This document shows, piece after piece, positions 1 to 8,565 of a stretch of DNA of 64,000 bases (position 1 is its first letter; each line of letters opens with the position of its first letter). Source of the stretch: Fibrella aestuarina BUZ 2 (GTDB lineage Bacteria; Bacteroidota; Bacteroidia; Cytophagales; Spirosomataceae); NCBI RefSeq assembly GCF_000331105.1, contig NC_020054.1, positions 6,703,796-6,767,795 of the forward strand, in the 5' to 3' direction. The position numbers and the translations under genes are program-made. Below the pieces are notes generated by a model. The model was not told the DNA's origin, ran no database searches, and saw only the letters and a list, made by a program, of their open reading frames with translations.

Positions 1-19
1 GGAGCAGCTTACCTGCTCC
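1..19 (-). terminator. Hairpin after the SPFH gene, probable terminator
   Basis: GGAGCAG (1-7) pairs with CTGCTCC (13-19) around a 5-base loop, 25 bases beyond the stop of the minus-strand gene at 45-950. The window edge hides any T-tract, so terminator function is inferred from position. Confidence 0.45.
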
Positions 20-44
20 GGGCTTTGTTGCTTAACTGGTAGCG

Positions 45-950
45 CTACTTGTCGCTCAACAGCAGGGGCGCATTGCCCCGGCTCCCCATTACCACGATCT
101 TGGTATTGGGCGAAGCCGCCAATTCGCGCTGCGCTTTGATGGCTTCGTACTGCAACTGCTTGTCTGACAAGCCCGTCGACAGGATTTTCTGGTAATCGGC
201 GATCCCCTGCGCCTCGACGCGTTTGCGCTCGGCTTCTTGCCGTTCCTTCTGCAACACAAACTGCATTTTTTGGGCTTCCTGCTCGGCACTGATCTTCGAC
301 TCGATCGTCTGCTTCACCGAGTTGGGCAGGTTGATCTTCCGTACCAGCAACTGCTCCAGCGTCAGGCCCCGTTTCTTGAAATCCGATTCGATCGTCTTGT
401 AAATCCGCCCCTGAAACTCGTCGCGGCGGGTCGAGTACAGCGCGACGGCATCGTAATAGACGGCGTTGTCGCGGATGCGGGTACGGGTTACGGGGCGTAC
501 GATCTTGTCGTTGTAATCGGTACCGATTTCACGGAAGATGCGCGGCGCCTCCGACGGAATCACCCGATACAGCACCGTGAGGTCGACCACCACTTCAAGC
601 CCATCGGCGGTGAGCACCCGAATGGCATCGTCGCCGTGCTTTTCGCCTTCGTCATAATCAGCCGACATGGTGTAGTTCTGCGTTTTCACGTCGAACTCCG
701 TCACCGACGCCAACGGATTCACCAGATTCAGTCCGGGCTGTAGCACCCGATCCGACACGCTACCAAACAGCGACACCGCCCCGACTTGACCGGCATCGAT
801 CTGCCGGATGCTGGCGGTCAGCAACCCGAGAAGCACCAGTATAACGCCCACCACTTTCAGGGGGCGCGAAAAACGAGCAAACGCCAGCGCGGGCGTATTG
901 ATGGCAAAGCCGACAATGAGGGTCAGGATGCCAAGGACAACAAAGAACAT
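45..950 (-). CDS. SPFH/prohibitin-family membrane protein
   Basis: 301 residues. Two hydrophobic segments near the N-terminus (about residues 2-20 and 30-46) are followed by an SPFH/Band-7 domain (about 50-235), recognisable from the start QIDAGQVGAVSLFGSV and the segment LQPGLNLVNPLASV. A charged, glutamate- and arginine-rich coiled coil (about 218-265) comes next, then a short hydrophobic tail. Family members assemble into large rings on the membrane and act as scaffolds for proteases or membrane microdomains. Substrates here cannot be told from sequence. The ATG at 950 directly opens the first membrane segment. It is a single gene with a hairpin after its stop. Whether it is closer to prohibitin or stomatin would need a tree. 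Confidence 0.9.
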   Translation of the reverse strand: MFFVVLGILTLIVGFAINTPALAFARFSRPLKVVGVILVLLGLLTASIRQIDAGQVGAVSLFGSVSDRVLQPGLNLVNPLASVTEFDVKTQNYTMSADYDEGEKHGDDAIRVLTADGLEVVVDLTVLYRVIPSEAPRIFREIGTDYNDKIVRPVTRTRIRDNAVYYDAVALYSTRRDEFQGRIYKTIESDFKKRGLTLEQLLVRKINLPNSVKQTIESKISAEQEAQKMQFVLQKERQEAERKRVEAQGIADYQKILSTGLSDKQLQYEAIKAQRELAASPNTKIVVMGSRGNAPLLLSDK

Positions 951-1299
951 TGGTTAGGATAAGTTGATCAGCAGTAGGTGGGTGGCTGTCGTTTCATCTC
1001 TTGGCGTAAGCAACTTATAGTCAAGCTGTTTTACGGCAACATTTATCCGTCCGACTGCTGCGTAAATGTATCCTGCGCGGCTCCGCCCGGTAGCGGAATT
1101 ACAAGAGTGGATGCCCGCCTATAGCATCGGTTGCGGGCCAGGATGACCATGCCAGTAGGGCACAAAAAAAGCACCCGATATACGATCGGGTGCTTTTCCT
1201 GCACTACTTGATCAATTAACCCTTCAGTAAAAGCGTTTACAGTCGGTCAGTGACTAGTGCATCAGCAATGTGCGCGTCAGCAGCGTATAGACTTGCGAC
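951..1299. other. Intergenic region without a gene
   Basis: 349 bases between two minus-strand genes. It holds the terminator at 1167-1197. I see no credible ORF and no RNA gene. The 5' part is presumably the promoter region of the SPFH gene. Confidence 0.6.
1167..1197 (-). terminator. Intrinsic terminator of the DUF1573 gene
   Basis: A perfect 13-base-pair stem joins 1167-1179 and 1185-1197 (core AGCACCCGAT / ATCGGGTGCT) with a 5-base loop. On the minus strand it is followed by a run of T (A-run on the plus strand at 1164-1170). It lies about 100 bases past the stop of the gene at 1300-1722. Confidence 0.85.
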
Positions 1300-1722
1300 T
1301 TATTTCGTTCCTTTCTTCTTGCCAGCCTGAGCAGCCGCGTCGGCGGCTTCTTTCGAGACAACCTCACCTTTCAGCGTAAGGTAGATCGTAGAGGTTTTGG
1401 CATTGGTCGTTACCGTAACCGTTTTGTTAAACGGCGAGATAGCCGCAGCGTTGAACGTAGCCGAAATCTGACCTGAAGCACCCGGTGCCACAGGGTCTTT
1501 CGAGAACGTAGGCTTGGTGCAGCCGCATGACGCAACGGCATCCAATACAACCAAAGGCTCAGTACCCGTATTTTTGAACGTGAAGACGTGCGTCACGGGC
1601 TTGCCTACCTCTACCTTACCAAAGTCGTGCGTCTCTTTAGCGAAAACGATGTTCGCATTCTGGGCAAAGCTAACGCCGACAAAGGCAAATAAAGCTACGA
1701 AAAGTGATAATGCGGTTTTCAT
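1300..1722 (-). CDS. DUF1573-domain secreted protein
   Basis: 140 residues from the ATG at 1722. A longer reading from a TTG at 1734 is possible but less likely, because the ATG starts a clean signal peptide (MKTALSLFVALFAFVGVSFA, about residues 1-20). The rest is one DUF1573 Ig-like domain with the hallmark segments HDFGKV, FTFKNTG, and CGCTKP. A lysine-rich tail ends in KKKGTK. The family is abundant in Bacteroidota and is exported; its role is not established. It is preceded by a good promoter (1773-1780) and followed by a strong terminator, so it is probably a monocistronic, well-expressed gene. Confidence 0.88.
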   Translation of the reverse strand: MKTALSLFVALFAFVGVSFAQNANIVFAKETHDFGKVEVGKPVTHVFTFKNTGTEPLVVLDAVASCGCTKPTFSKDPVAPGASGQISATFNAAAISPFNKTVTVTTNAKTSTIYLTLKGEVVSKEAADAAAQAGKKKGTK

Positions 1723-1772
1723 TTGCGTACTCAATAATTGGTTTGGTTGTCAGATCGAAACAGATGATAAAA

Positions 1773-1780
1773 CAAAGATA
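1773..1780 (-). promoter_or_regulatory. Bacteroidota-type -7 promoter element
   Basis: Minus-strand TATCTTTG matches the Bacteroidota primary-sigma -7 consensus TAnnTTTG. A TTTG lies about 15 bases further upstream as a candidate -33 element. It sits about 50 bases upstream of the ATG at 1722. Confidence 0.55.
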
Positions 1781-1953
1781 CCACAAACGCTTTGCCAAAG
1801 ACTGTTCGGTGGTCGCCTTCTTAACAAAGAACGACAAAAAATCGTTTTTTTGATCCCTTTGTTCCTTTAACGTACTTTTACTACAGGCTGGCTTAGCTGC
1901 TGGTTAGAGCCGACTGACGACGAAACGTTTAATTTGGTCGTCAGATTTTTCAG

Positions 1954-4422
1954 GTGAGCCAATCCCACACTTCATCATCTTATCTGACAACCATCAAATT
2001 ACGTGCCTTCACTGTGATAGCCAATGAACCGCTTCGCTCTACCGACGCGCTAACCCGCGACGCTATTCTGGCCGATTACCGTCTTGCCTGCGAAAGCCGA
2101 CAGGTAAGCCTGTTGGGGCGCAAAGACGTAATGGGTGGCCGGGCCAAGTTCGGCATCTTCGGCGATGGCAAGGAACTAGCGCAGATCGCCGCCGCCCGCG
2201 CGTTTCAGCGGGGCGATTTCCGCTCGGGTTACTACCGCGACCAGACCTTTGTGGCCGCCCTGGGTGAGCTACGCTGGACTGAGTTTTTCGCCCAGCTTTA
2301 CGCCCACACCGATCTGGTACATGAACCCAACACAGCCGGGCGGTCGATGAATGGCCACTTTGCTACGCGTTGGCTCGACGAACAGGGGCACTGGCGCAAC
2401 CAGACCGATTTCTATAACTCGGTCTGCGACATCGCCCCTACCGCCGGTCAGATTCCGCGCTCGGTGGGCCTGGCCTATGCCTCTAAACTGTACCGCGAAA
2501 ACCCCGATTTAGCCAGTCTGACGGCCTTTTCGCGCCACGGTAACGAGGTTACCTTCGCCACCATCGGCGACGCCTCCACCTCGCAGGGGATGTTCTGGGA
2601 AAGCATGAACGCTGCTGGTGTGTTGCAGGTGCCGTTGCTGATGTCGGTCTGGGACGATGGGTATGGGATCTCGGTGCCGGTGGAACTGCAAACGACCAAA
2701 AGCAGCATTTCCAAGGCCATGGCCGGTTTTCAACGCGACGGACAGGATCCGGGCTTTGCTATTTTTACGGTAAAAGGCTGGGATTACGCCGCCCTGATCG
2801 ACACCTACGAGCGCGCCGCGCACATTTGCCGCCATGAACACGTACCCGTGCTGGTACACGTGCAGGAACTGACGCAACCTCAAGGGCATTCGTCGTCGGG
2901 GTCGCACGAACGCTATAAATCGACTGAGCGGTTGGCCTGGGAGCGGGCACACGACTGCAACGTTCAGTTCCGCAACTGGATTCTGACCAACGGCTACGCC
3001 AGCGACGACGAACTGACGGCCATCGAAAAAGAAGCCCTGACCGTAGCCCGCGACGCCCGGAATACCGCCTGGAAAGCATTTCAGGAGCCCATCAAAGCTG
3101 ATCTGGAACAGGCTTGCGACCTGCTGCAACAGGCGGCCCGCAACCACCCCAAAGCCGCCGAGCTGATGGCGTTGCGGCAGGAGTTGCAGCGGAACACCTC
3201 GCCGCTCTACCGCGACGCGTTCGCCGCGATTCGGAAAGCTGTGCATCTGCTCCGTACCGATCAGGGGCAGGGTAAGCAACTGCTGGTCAACTGGCTGCAA
3301 AAAGCCCGGCCGATCAACGACGACCGCTTTAGCTCGCATCTGTACAGCGAATCCGACGAATCGCCATTGCAGGTACGTCCCATCGCCCCCCAATTCTCCG
3401 ACGATAGCCCCGTGCTCGACGGCTATCTGGTGATGCAGAAGTATTTCGACAGTCTCTTCAGCCGGGAACCGCGTGCCGTAGCCATCGGCGAAGACGTGGG
3501 GCACATCGGTGACGTGAACCAGGGCTTTGCCGGGTTGCAGGAGAAATACGGGCATCTGCGCATCACCGATACGGGCATCCGCGAAACCACCATCATCGGG
3601 CAGGGCATCGGCCTGGCTATGCGCGGTCTGCGGCCCATCGTCGAGATCCAATACTTCGATTACATTTTCTACGCTCTCGCTACCCTCACCGACGACCTGT
3701 CGACACTGCTCTACCGCACCAAAGGCGGGCAAAAAGCCCCGGTCATTGTCAGGACGCGGGGCCACCGGCTTGAAGGCATCTGGCACTCGGGTTCGCCGAT
3801 GGGCGCCATGCTGAGCAGCCTGCGCGGCATGCACGTGCTGGTGCCGCGCAACATGGTGCAGGCCGCCGGTTTCTACAATACGCTCATCAAGAGCGACGAC
3901 CCGGCCCTGCTGGTCGAATGCCTCAACGGCTACCGCCTGAAAGAACGCCTGCCCGACAACCTCGACGAGTTCTGCCTCCCGCTGGGCCAACCCGATATCC
4001 TGCGCCCGGGTACCGACGTAACGGTAGTTACTTACGGGTCGATGTGCCGGATCGTGCTGGAAGCCGCCAACCAACTGGCCGACATAGGCATCAGCGTTGA
4101 GGTGATCGACGTGCAGACATTGCTGCCGTTCGACCTGACCGGCACGATTGTGGAGTCACTGAAAAAGACGAATCGGGTGCTGTTTGCCGACGAAGATTTT
4201 CCGGGCGGGGCCACGGCCTACATGCTCCAGCAAACGCTCGACGCCCAAAACGGCTACCGCTACCTCGACGCGCCCCCGCGCACGCTTTCGGCCAAAGCAC
4301 ACCGCCCGCCCTACGGCTCCGACGGCGACTATTTCTCGAAACCGAGTGTCGACGACGTGTTCGAAAGCGTATACGCCATTATGCACGAAAGCGACCCAGC
4401 GCAGTTTCCGGCACTGTATTAA
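1954..4422 (+). CDS. Fused 2-oxoacid dehydrogenase E1 (alpha + beta), branched-chain type
   Basis: 822 residues, GTG start at 1954. The N-terminal half (about 60-400) is the E1-alpha thiamine-diphosphate domain, with a GDAS...DDGYGIS segment in place of the usual GDG...N motif. The C-terminal half (about 485-820) is E1-beta, with IGEDVG, the transketolase-like central domain and a C-terminal transketolase domain (VTYGSMC, DVQTLLPFD). E1 decarboxylates a branched-chain 2-oxoacid and passes the acyl group to lipoyl-E2 of the BCKDH complex. Alpha and beta are usually separate genes, but the single-chain form is common in Bacteroidota. No E2 or E3 gene lies nearby. The next two genes act on acyl-CoA, which fits catabolism of branched-chain or fatty acids. 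Confidence 0.88.
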   Translation: MSQSHTSSSYLTTIKLRAFTVIANEPLRSTDALTRDAILADYRLACESRQVSLLGRKDVMGGRAKFGIFGDGKELAQIAAARAFQRGDFRSGYYRDQTFVAALGELRWTEFFAQLYAHTDLVHEPNTAGRSMNGHFATRWLDEQGHWRNQTDFYNSVCDIAPTAGQIPRSVGLAYASKLYRENPDLASLTAFSRHGNEVTFATIGDASTSQGMFWESMNAAGVLQVPLLMSVWDDGYGISVPVELQTTKSSISKAMAGFQRDGQDPGFAIFTVKGWDYAALIDTYERAAHICRHEHVPVLVHVQELTQPQGHSSSGSHERYKSTERLAWERAHDCNVQFRNWILTNGYASDDELTAIEKEALTVARDARNTAWKAFQEPIKADLEQACDLLQQAARNHPKAAELMALRQELQRNTSPLYRDAFAAIRKAVHLLRTDQGQGKQLLVNWLQKARPINDDRFSSHLYSESDESPLQVRPIAPQFSDDSPVLDGYLVMQKYFDSLFSREPRAVAIGEDVGHIGDVNQGFAGLQEKYGHLRITDTGIRETTIIGQGIGLAMRGLRPIVEIQYFDYIFYALATLTDDLSTLLYRTKGGQKAPVIVRTRGHRLEGIWHSGSPMGAMLSSLRGMHVLVPRNMVQAAGFYNTLIKSDDPALLVECLNGYRLKERLPDNLDEFCLPLGQPDILRPGTDVTVVTYGSMCRIVLEAANQLADIGISVEVIDVQTLLPFDLTGTIVESLKKTNRVLFADEDFPGGATAYMLQQTLDAQNGYRYLDAPPRTLSAKAHRPPYGSDGDYFSKPSVDDVFESVYAIMHESDPAQFPALY

Positions 4423-4423
4423 T

Positions 4424-4499
4424 GAGTGAAAGAGTGATCCCTCACCGCTAGAAACGCTCTTTCACCGCAGCGGCGGACCGTTCTCTATCTCTTTCACTC
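4424..4499. repeat. Intergenic inverted repeat
   Basis: GAGTGAAAGAG (4424-4434) is exactly complementary to CTCTTTCACTC (4489-4499), immediately after the E1 stop. Between the arms lies GCGGCGGACCG, also present in the larger inverted repeat at 32755-32872. It may act as a terminator or be a small dispersed palindrome. Confidence 0.6.
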
Positions 4500-4512
4500 T
4501 TTTTCTTCTCCC

Positions 4513-5748
4513 ATGGAACCCATCTTCGCCACCGACCATACGCGTGCGCTGATTCCGCGCATTCGTGATTTCATTCAGCATGAGATCATCCCGCTTGAAA
4601 CAACGGAACACCTCACGGGCAATTTCTCGACGGTGGCCCGGCTGCTCGACCAAAAGCGGGAGCTGGTGAAGAAAGCCGGTCTTTGGGGCCTCCAACACAG
4701 CATGGCGGAAGGCGGCCTTGGGCTATCGCTCTGCGAGTTTGGGCAGATCAGCGAAGTGCTGGCCTACAGCCCATTTGGGCATTATACGTTCAACTGCCAG
4801 GCACCCGACATTGGCAACATGGAGTTATTGCACAAATACGCCCCGGAGCACCTCAAGCAGACATACCTGGAACCGCTGAAAGCTGGCCATATCCGCTCGT
4901 GCTTCTCGATGACCGAACCCGAATTTGCCGGCTCCAATCCGACGCAGCTGGGTACGCTGGCCGAGCAGCAGGGCGACGAATGGGTCATCAACGGGCATAA
5001 GTGGTTCACCTCGTCGGCCGACGGGGCCGCTTTTGCCGTGGTCATGGCCGTGACCAATCCCGACGCCGCCCCCCACAAACGCGCCAGCATGATTCTGGTA
5101 CCGACCGACACGCCGGGGTTCGAGCTGGTGCGCAACATCAGCATCATGGGCGACCCCTCCGACCATTGGGGGAGCCATGCCGAAGTGCGCTATACCAACT
5201 GCCGCGTGCCGCTGAGCAACCTGATTGGCGGCGAAGGGCTGGGCTTCACGCTGGCACAGGAACGGCTGGGGCCGGGCCGCATTCACCACTGCATGCGCTG
5301 GATTGGCATTGCCGAACGTTGTTTCGACCTGATGTGTCGCCGCGCCGCTACCCGCGAGGTTGAGCCGGGGGTGATGCTGGGCGAAAAGCAGTTTATTCAG
5401 GGGTTCATCGCCGAAAGCCGGGCCGAGATTGACGCCTCGCGGCTGATGGTGCTCCGAACGGCCCACAACATCGACGAGCAAGGGGCCGCCGCCGTGCGCA
5501 ACGAGATTTCGACCATCAAATTCTTTGTCGCCAACATGATGCTGCGTGTGGTCGATCGGGCGATTCAGGTGCACGGCGCGCTGGGCGTTACCGACGATGT
5601 ATTGCTGGGCTGGTACTACCGCCACGAACGCGGGGCCCGCATCTACGACGGTGCCGACGAAGTACACAAAACGGCCCTGGCCCGCAGCATCCTGAAAGGC
5701 TACGGCCTGGATACCCGCAAAAAAGTGAGCGACGCCGTGCGCTCGTGA
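4513..5748 (+). CDS. Acyl-CoA dehydrogenase (ACAD10/11-like)
   Basis: 411 residues, a usual length for the family. N-terminal helical domain, then the flavin-binding segment CFSMTEPEFAGSNPT and GHKWFTSSADGA (about 135-175), and a C-terminal helical domain with QVHGALGVTDD and YRHERGARIYDGADEVHKT. The GAD segment corresponds to the FAD-binding C-terminal motif of ACAD10/11. The enzyme introduces a 2,3 double bond into an acyl-CoA. Its stop overlaps the start of the APH-like kinase by 4 bases (GTGA), so the two are translationally coupled. In animals the equivalent two domains form one polypeptide, ACAD10/ACAD11, which handles 4-hydroxyacyl-CoAs. A similar function here is inference. Confidence 0.9.
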   Translation: MEPIFATDHTRALIPRIRDFIQHEIIPLETTEHLTGNFSTVARLLDQKRELVKKAGLWGLQHSMAEGGLGLSLCEFGQISEVLAYSPFGHYTFNCQAPDIGNMELLHKYAPEHLKQTYLEPLKAGHIRSCFSMTEPEFAGSNPTQLGTLAEQQGDEWVINGHKWFTSSADGAAFAVVMAVTNPDAAPHKRASMILVPTDTPGFELVRNISIMGDPSDHWGSHAEVRYTNCRVPLSNLIGGEGLGFTLAQERLGPGRIHHCMRWIGIAERCFDLMCRRAATREVEPGVMLGEKQFIQGFIAESRAEIDASRLMVLRTAHNIDEQGAAAVRNEISTIKFFVANMMLRVVDRAIQVHGALGVTDDVLLGWYYRHERGARIYDGADEVHKTALARSILKGYGLDTRKKVSDAVRS

Positions 5749-6818
5749 CGAACACCAAGCTGCTTGCTCGAATGCTCCAACCCGACGTACCCACCGCCGT
5801 TCGTGCGGGCGAAGAACTGAACGAAACTGCCCTGGCAACGTACCTGAGCCTTGGGCCAATCGCCCGCGTGGCGCAGTTTCCCGGCGGCTACTCCAACCTG
5901 ACGTACCTGCTCACGATTGGCAAAACTGACTACGTGCTGCGCCGCCCGCCTGTGGGGGCCAAAGCCATCCGGGGTGGGCACGACATGGGTCGTGAGTTTC
6001 GGGTACTGTCGCTGCTGCGGGAAGCGGGATACACGAAGATTCCGAAGCCGGTAGCCTATTGCGACGACGAAACCGTTATTGGTAGCCCGTTTTATGTGAT
6101 GGAACGCGTACCGGGCGTAATCCTGCGGGCGGGTTCGGCCCCAAAGCTCGGCCTGTCCGAAACGACCATGCGGCACTTGTCGGAAGCGCTGGTCGATACG
6201 CTGGTGGAGTTGCACGCGCTGCCCGTTGAGCCGACGCTGCTTCAGTTGGGCAAACCCGATGGGTACGTGCAGCGACAGGTCGACGGCTGGCGCAACCGCT
6301 ACCTCGCCGCCCAGACCGACGACATCCCGGCGATGACCACGCTGGCAACGTACCTGACGGAGCAAATGCCTCCGCAGAACCCGGCCGTGACGCTGCTCCA
6401 TAACGATTTCAAATACGACAACGTGGTGCTTTCTGACGACCTGAGCGAGCTCCGGGCCGTGCTCGATTGGGAAATGTGCACCGTCGGCGACCCGCTTATG
6501 GACGTAGGTACGTCCCTCTCCTATTGGGCCGAAGCGGGCGACGATCCTTTTCGTAAGTCGTTTAACCTGACTTGGCTACCGGGCAACCTGACCCGGCAGG
6601 AAGTCGCCAACCGCTACGCCGACCGATCAGGCCGCGACGTCGGCAATATCCTATATTATTATGTCTTCGGCCTGTTCAAAAACGCCGTCGTCATGCAACA
6701 GATTTACGCCCGATACAAACAAGGCCTCACCAAAGACGAACGCTTCGCTGGTCTGTTGGCAGGCGTAAAGGCGTTATCAGTCGTAGGAGTGAAAGCGGTG
6801 GAGACAGGTACGTTGTAA
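5745..6818 (+). CDS. APH-family phosphotransferase, partner of the acyl-CoA dehydrogenase
   Basis: 357 residues, GTG start at 5745 overlapping the previous stop. It has a protein-kinase-like APH fold. The nucleotide-binding N-lobe carries FPGGYSNLTYLL and YVLRRPP, the catalytic loop is LLHNDFKYDNVVL (HxDxxxxN), and the metal-binding segment is VLDWEMCTVGDPLMDVG. This is the ACAD10/11-type APH family rather than an antibiotic-resistance kinase. The mammalian homologues phosphorylate the 4-hydroxyl of hydroxyacyl-CoAs before the dehydrogenase domain acts. The overlapping gene pair supports the same two-step reaction, but the substrate is unproven. Confidence 0.87.
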   Translation: MTNTKLLARMLQPDVPTAVRAGEELNETALATYLSLGPIARVAQFPGGYSNLTYLLTIGKTDYVLRRPPVGAKAIRGGHDMGREFRVLSLLREAGYTKIPKPVAYCDDETVIGSPFYVMERVPGVILRAGSAPKLGLSETTMRHLSEALVDTLVELHALPVEPTLLQLGKPDGYVQRQVDGWRNRYLAAQTDDIPAMTTLATYLTEQMPPQNPAVTLLHNDFKYDNVVLSDDLSELRAVLDWEMCTVGDPLMDVGTSLSYWAEAGDDPFRKSFNLTWLPGNLTRQEVANRYADRSGRDVGNILYYYVFGLFKNAVVMQQIYARYKQGLTKDERFAGLLAGVKALSVVGVKAVETGTL

Positions 6819-7072
6819 GTAGTTTTTTAATTGTCGACGGTAATACATTGTATTGATATACAGTCTTTTACTATTTCGCTTTTTTACGTACATTACTATA
6901 TTGGGTTGTCTCAGACAATTTTCTCACGGGCAGCGTTTTGGGCGATAATTCAAGTCTGTGATAGGCAGCGTTTTTTGCTTGTGTGCCGCGTCTTGTCTAA
7001 TAATTCAAATTCGTGTGACGGGCCGCTTTAGTTCGTTGAGTAAGACATATTCGACATGGCAAATGATCAAAG

Positions 7073-7393
7073 ATGACAGTAGAAGAATTTAAGCAAAGGT
7101 TATCTTGGAACAAGGGTCCTGACCGACAGTTTGGCAACTGGCAAATCATTGATATTCATCATATACTAGTACCATTGCTCGATCAGCAAGAAGTAGATTT
7201 CTATTGTTGGAATCAGCAAGATGTCTATCTCTTACGACTTCGTAACCGACCGCAAGAGGGTTTCTTTATTGTTCAACCAACAAAGGCTTGGGAAACACTG
7301 ACCTATTTAATTGCTGAGCGACCTATTAGTGTTATTGATGATTCGTTTATAGAAAGCACGTTAGCTCGTTTCGATTTGCCCAAAAAAGTTTAG
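7073..7393 (+). CDS. Hypothetical protein, 106 residues
   Basis: I do not recognise the family. The protein is soluble with no signal peptide or membrane segment, rich in aromatic residues and glutamine (WNKGPDRQFGNWQIIDIHHI), with a mixed alpha/beta look. It sits alone in an AT-richer stretch between the acyl-CoA genes and a lipoprotein. Base composition differs clearly from its neighbours, which may indicate recent acquisition. The ATG at 7073 is the first in frame. An imperfect repeat at 6926-7030 lies just upstream. Confidence 0.6.
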   Translation: MTVEEFKQRLSWNKGPDRQFGNWQIIDIHHILVPLLDQQEVDFYCWNQQDVYLLRLRNRPQEGFFIVQPTKAWETLTYLIAERPISVIDDSFIESTLARFDLPKKV

Positions 7394-7637
7394 TTTCCAA
7401 TCCCATATTACGACGGACAGGCAACATTTGGGTACGCCACGTATTGCAGCTCAACCAAGCATGTGTGAAAAGGTACTGGGTACGTCCGTTTGTTCTAGCG
7501 TCTCATCCACAATCAACACTTGTGAGCGTTGGGCAGAGTAACCAATCTATAAGCTTACTAATCAATTAAACCTTTTATCCCAACGTGCATCTATTGAGCA
7601 ACCTGTTTACATTAACGTACCTAAATGCTCAATATGT

Positions 7638-8441
7638 ATGAAATCAGTACTACCTGCGCTGGCGGCGTTGCTATTGCTAGCTGGCTGTGCCCCGAGCACA
7701 TCGCAACTCATCACGCTCAGCAGCAATAACCTGACGGCCTCGCCCAAACAGGGGTTCGTGTATGACAACGATACCCTGCGCCTGAGTTACCAGTTCTTCA
7801 GTGAACGTGGTACCATCCATTTCACCATCGAGAATAAACTGAACAAGCCGCTCTACGTCGACTGGAAACGATCGGCGTTTATCGTTGGGAAGGCGAAGCT
7901 GGATTACTGGCGCGACGAAGCCGAGGTAAACCTGACAGGAACGAGCAACGCGCTCGCCTACACGCGCTACTGGAACCGCAGTTATTTCGATGTTAACGGC
8001 ACCATCCGCAAGGCCAACGCCGTTGATTACATCCCGCCGGGGACAAAGCTGGAACGTGATCAATTCGTTGTCGTTCCGGGTTCAGCGCTGGTCTTGCCAG
8101 GGCAGTTTTCAACCCAAAAAGTGGCCTCGACCAATCCCTACAAGTCCAAGCCCGTCGACGTGCAGGTTTACGAATACAACGCCCAGAATTCGCCGCTGTC
8201 GTTTCGGAATTACCTGACGCTGGCAGTTGACAAAGAGTTCAAGCAGGAGTTTGTGCTGGATAGCCAGTTCTGGGCATCGGGCGTGCAGGTGATGCCCTTC
8301 AAACAACTAACTGGCGGGCAGGAGCTACTAGGCACCGAGCAGTACACCGGCAATATGCTTCGCAACCTTCCTTATTACCGCGCCGATGGGTTCTTTCTGA
8401 CTTACACGCCGGTTACGGGCTTGAGCAACGCGCCCAGGTAA
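7638..8441 (+). CDS. Lipoprotein of unknown function
   Basis: 267 residues with a lipoprotein signal peptide: basic MK start, hydrophobic stretch, and the lipobox LLLAGC with the lipidated cysteine at about residue 18. The mature part is a single beta-rich domain without recognisable motif (DTLRLSYQFFSERGTIHFTIENK, residues about 47-69, reads as alternating strands). It probably sits in the outer or inner membrane facing the periplasm. It is convergent with gmhA across the inverted repeat at 8461-8565. Many Cytophagales carry such proteins; no function is known to me. Confidence 0.78.
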   Translation: MKSVLPALAALLLLAGCAPSTSQLITLSSNNLTASPKQGFVYDNDTLRLSYQFFSERGTIHFTIENKLNKPLYVDWKRSAFIVGKAKLDYWRDEAEVNLTGTSNALAYTRYWNRSYFDVNGTIRKANAVDYIPPGTKLERDQFVVVPGSALVLPGQFSTQKVASTNPYKSKPVDVQVYEYNAQNSPLSFRNYLTLAVDKEFKQEFVLDSQFWASGVQVMPFKQLTGGQELLGTEQYTGNMLRNLPYYRADGFFLTYTPVTGLSNAPR

Positions 8442-8460
8442 TGTTTTAATTGCAGTTGGT

Positions 8461-8565
8461 TAGGCTTTTTGTCATCCCGACGACAGGAGGGATCCTGGGT
8501 TGTCCTTGCTTGTGATTGAGACGCCTCGAGCTCCTTCCTATCGTCAGGATGACGAAAAAACCTTA
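8461..8565. repeat. Intergenic inverted repeat between convergent genes
   Basis: The arm at about 8461-8494 (core GTCATCCCGACGACAGGA) and the arm at about 8529-8565 (TCCTATCGTCAGGATGAC) are complementary over more than 30 bases with a few mismatches. The outer ends read TTTTT and AAAAAA. The right arm reaches the gmhA stop codon. Position and poly-T ends suit a two-way terminator. The sequence also resembles GTCATCCTGACG-type repeats scattered through Bacteroidota genomes. Confidence 0.75.

Noticed and set aside
2509..4074. 521-codon minus-strand ORF opposite the E1 gene
   Set aside because: It lies fully antisense to a well-supported gene, and its translation has the His/Arg/Gln-rich look of a GC-rich mirror frame with no domain.
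4825..5859. 344-codon minus-strand ORF opposite the acyl-CoA dehydrogenase
   Set aside because: Same mirror-frame effect; the plus-strand gene has all family motifs.
6831..7031. 66-codon plus-strand ORF after the APH kinase
   Set aside because: It overlaps the imperfect repeats at 6926-7030 and reads as random aromatic-rich sequence.
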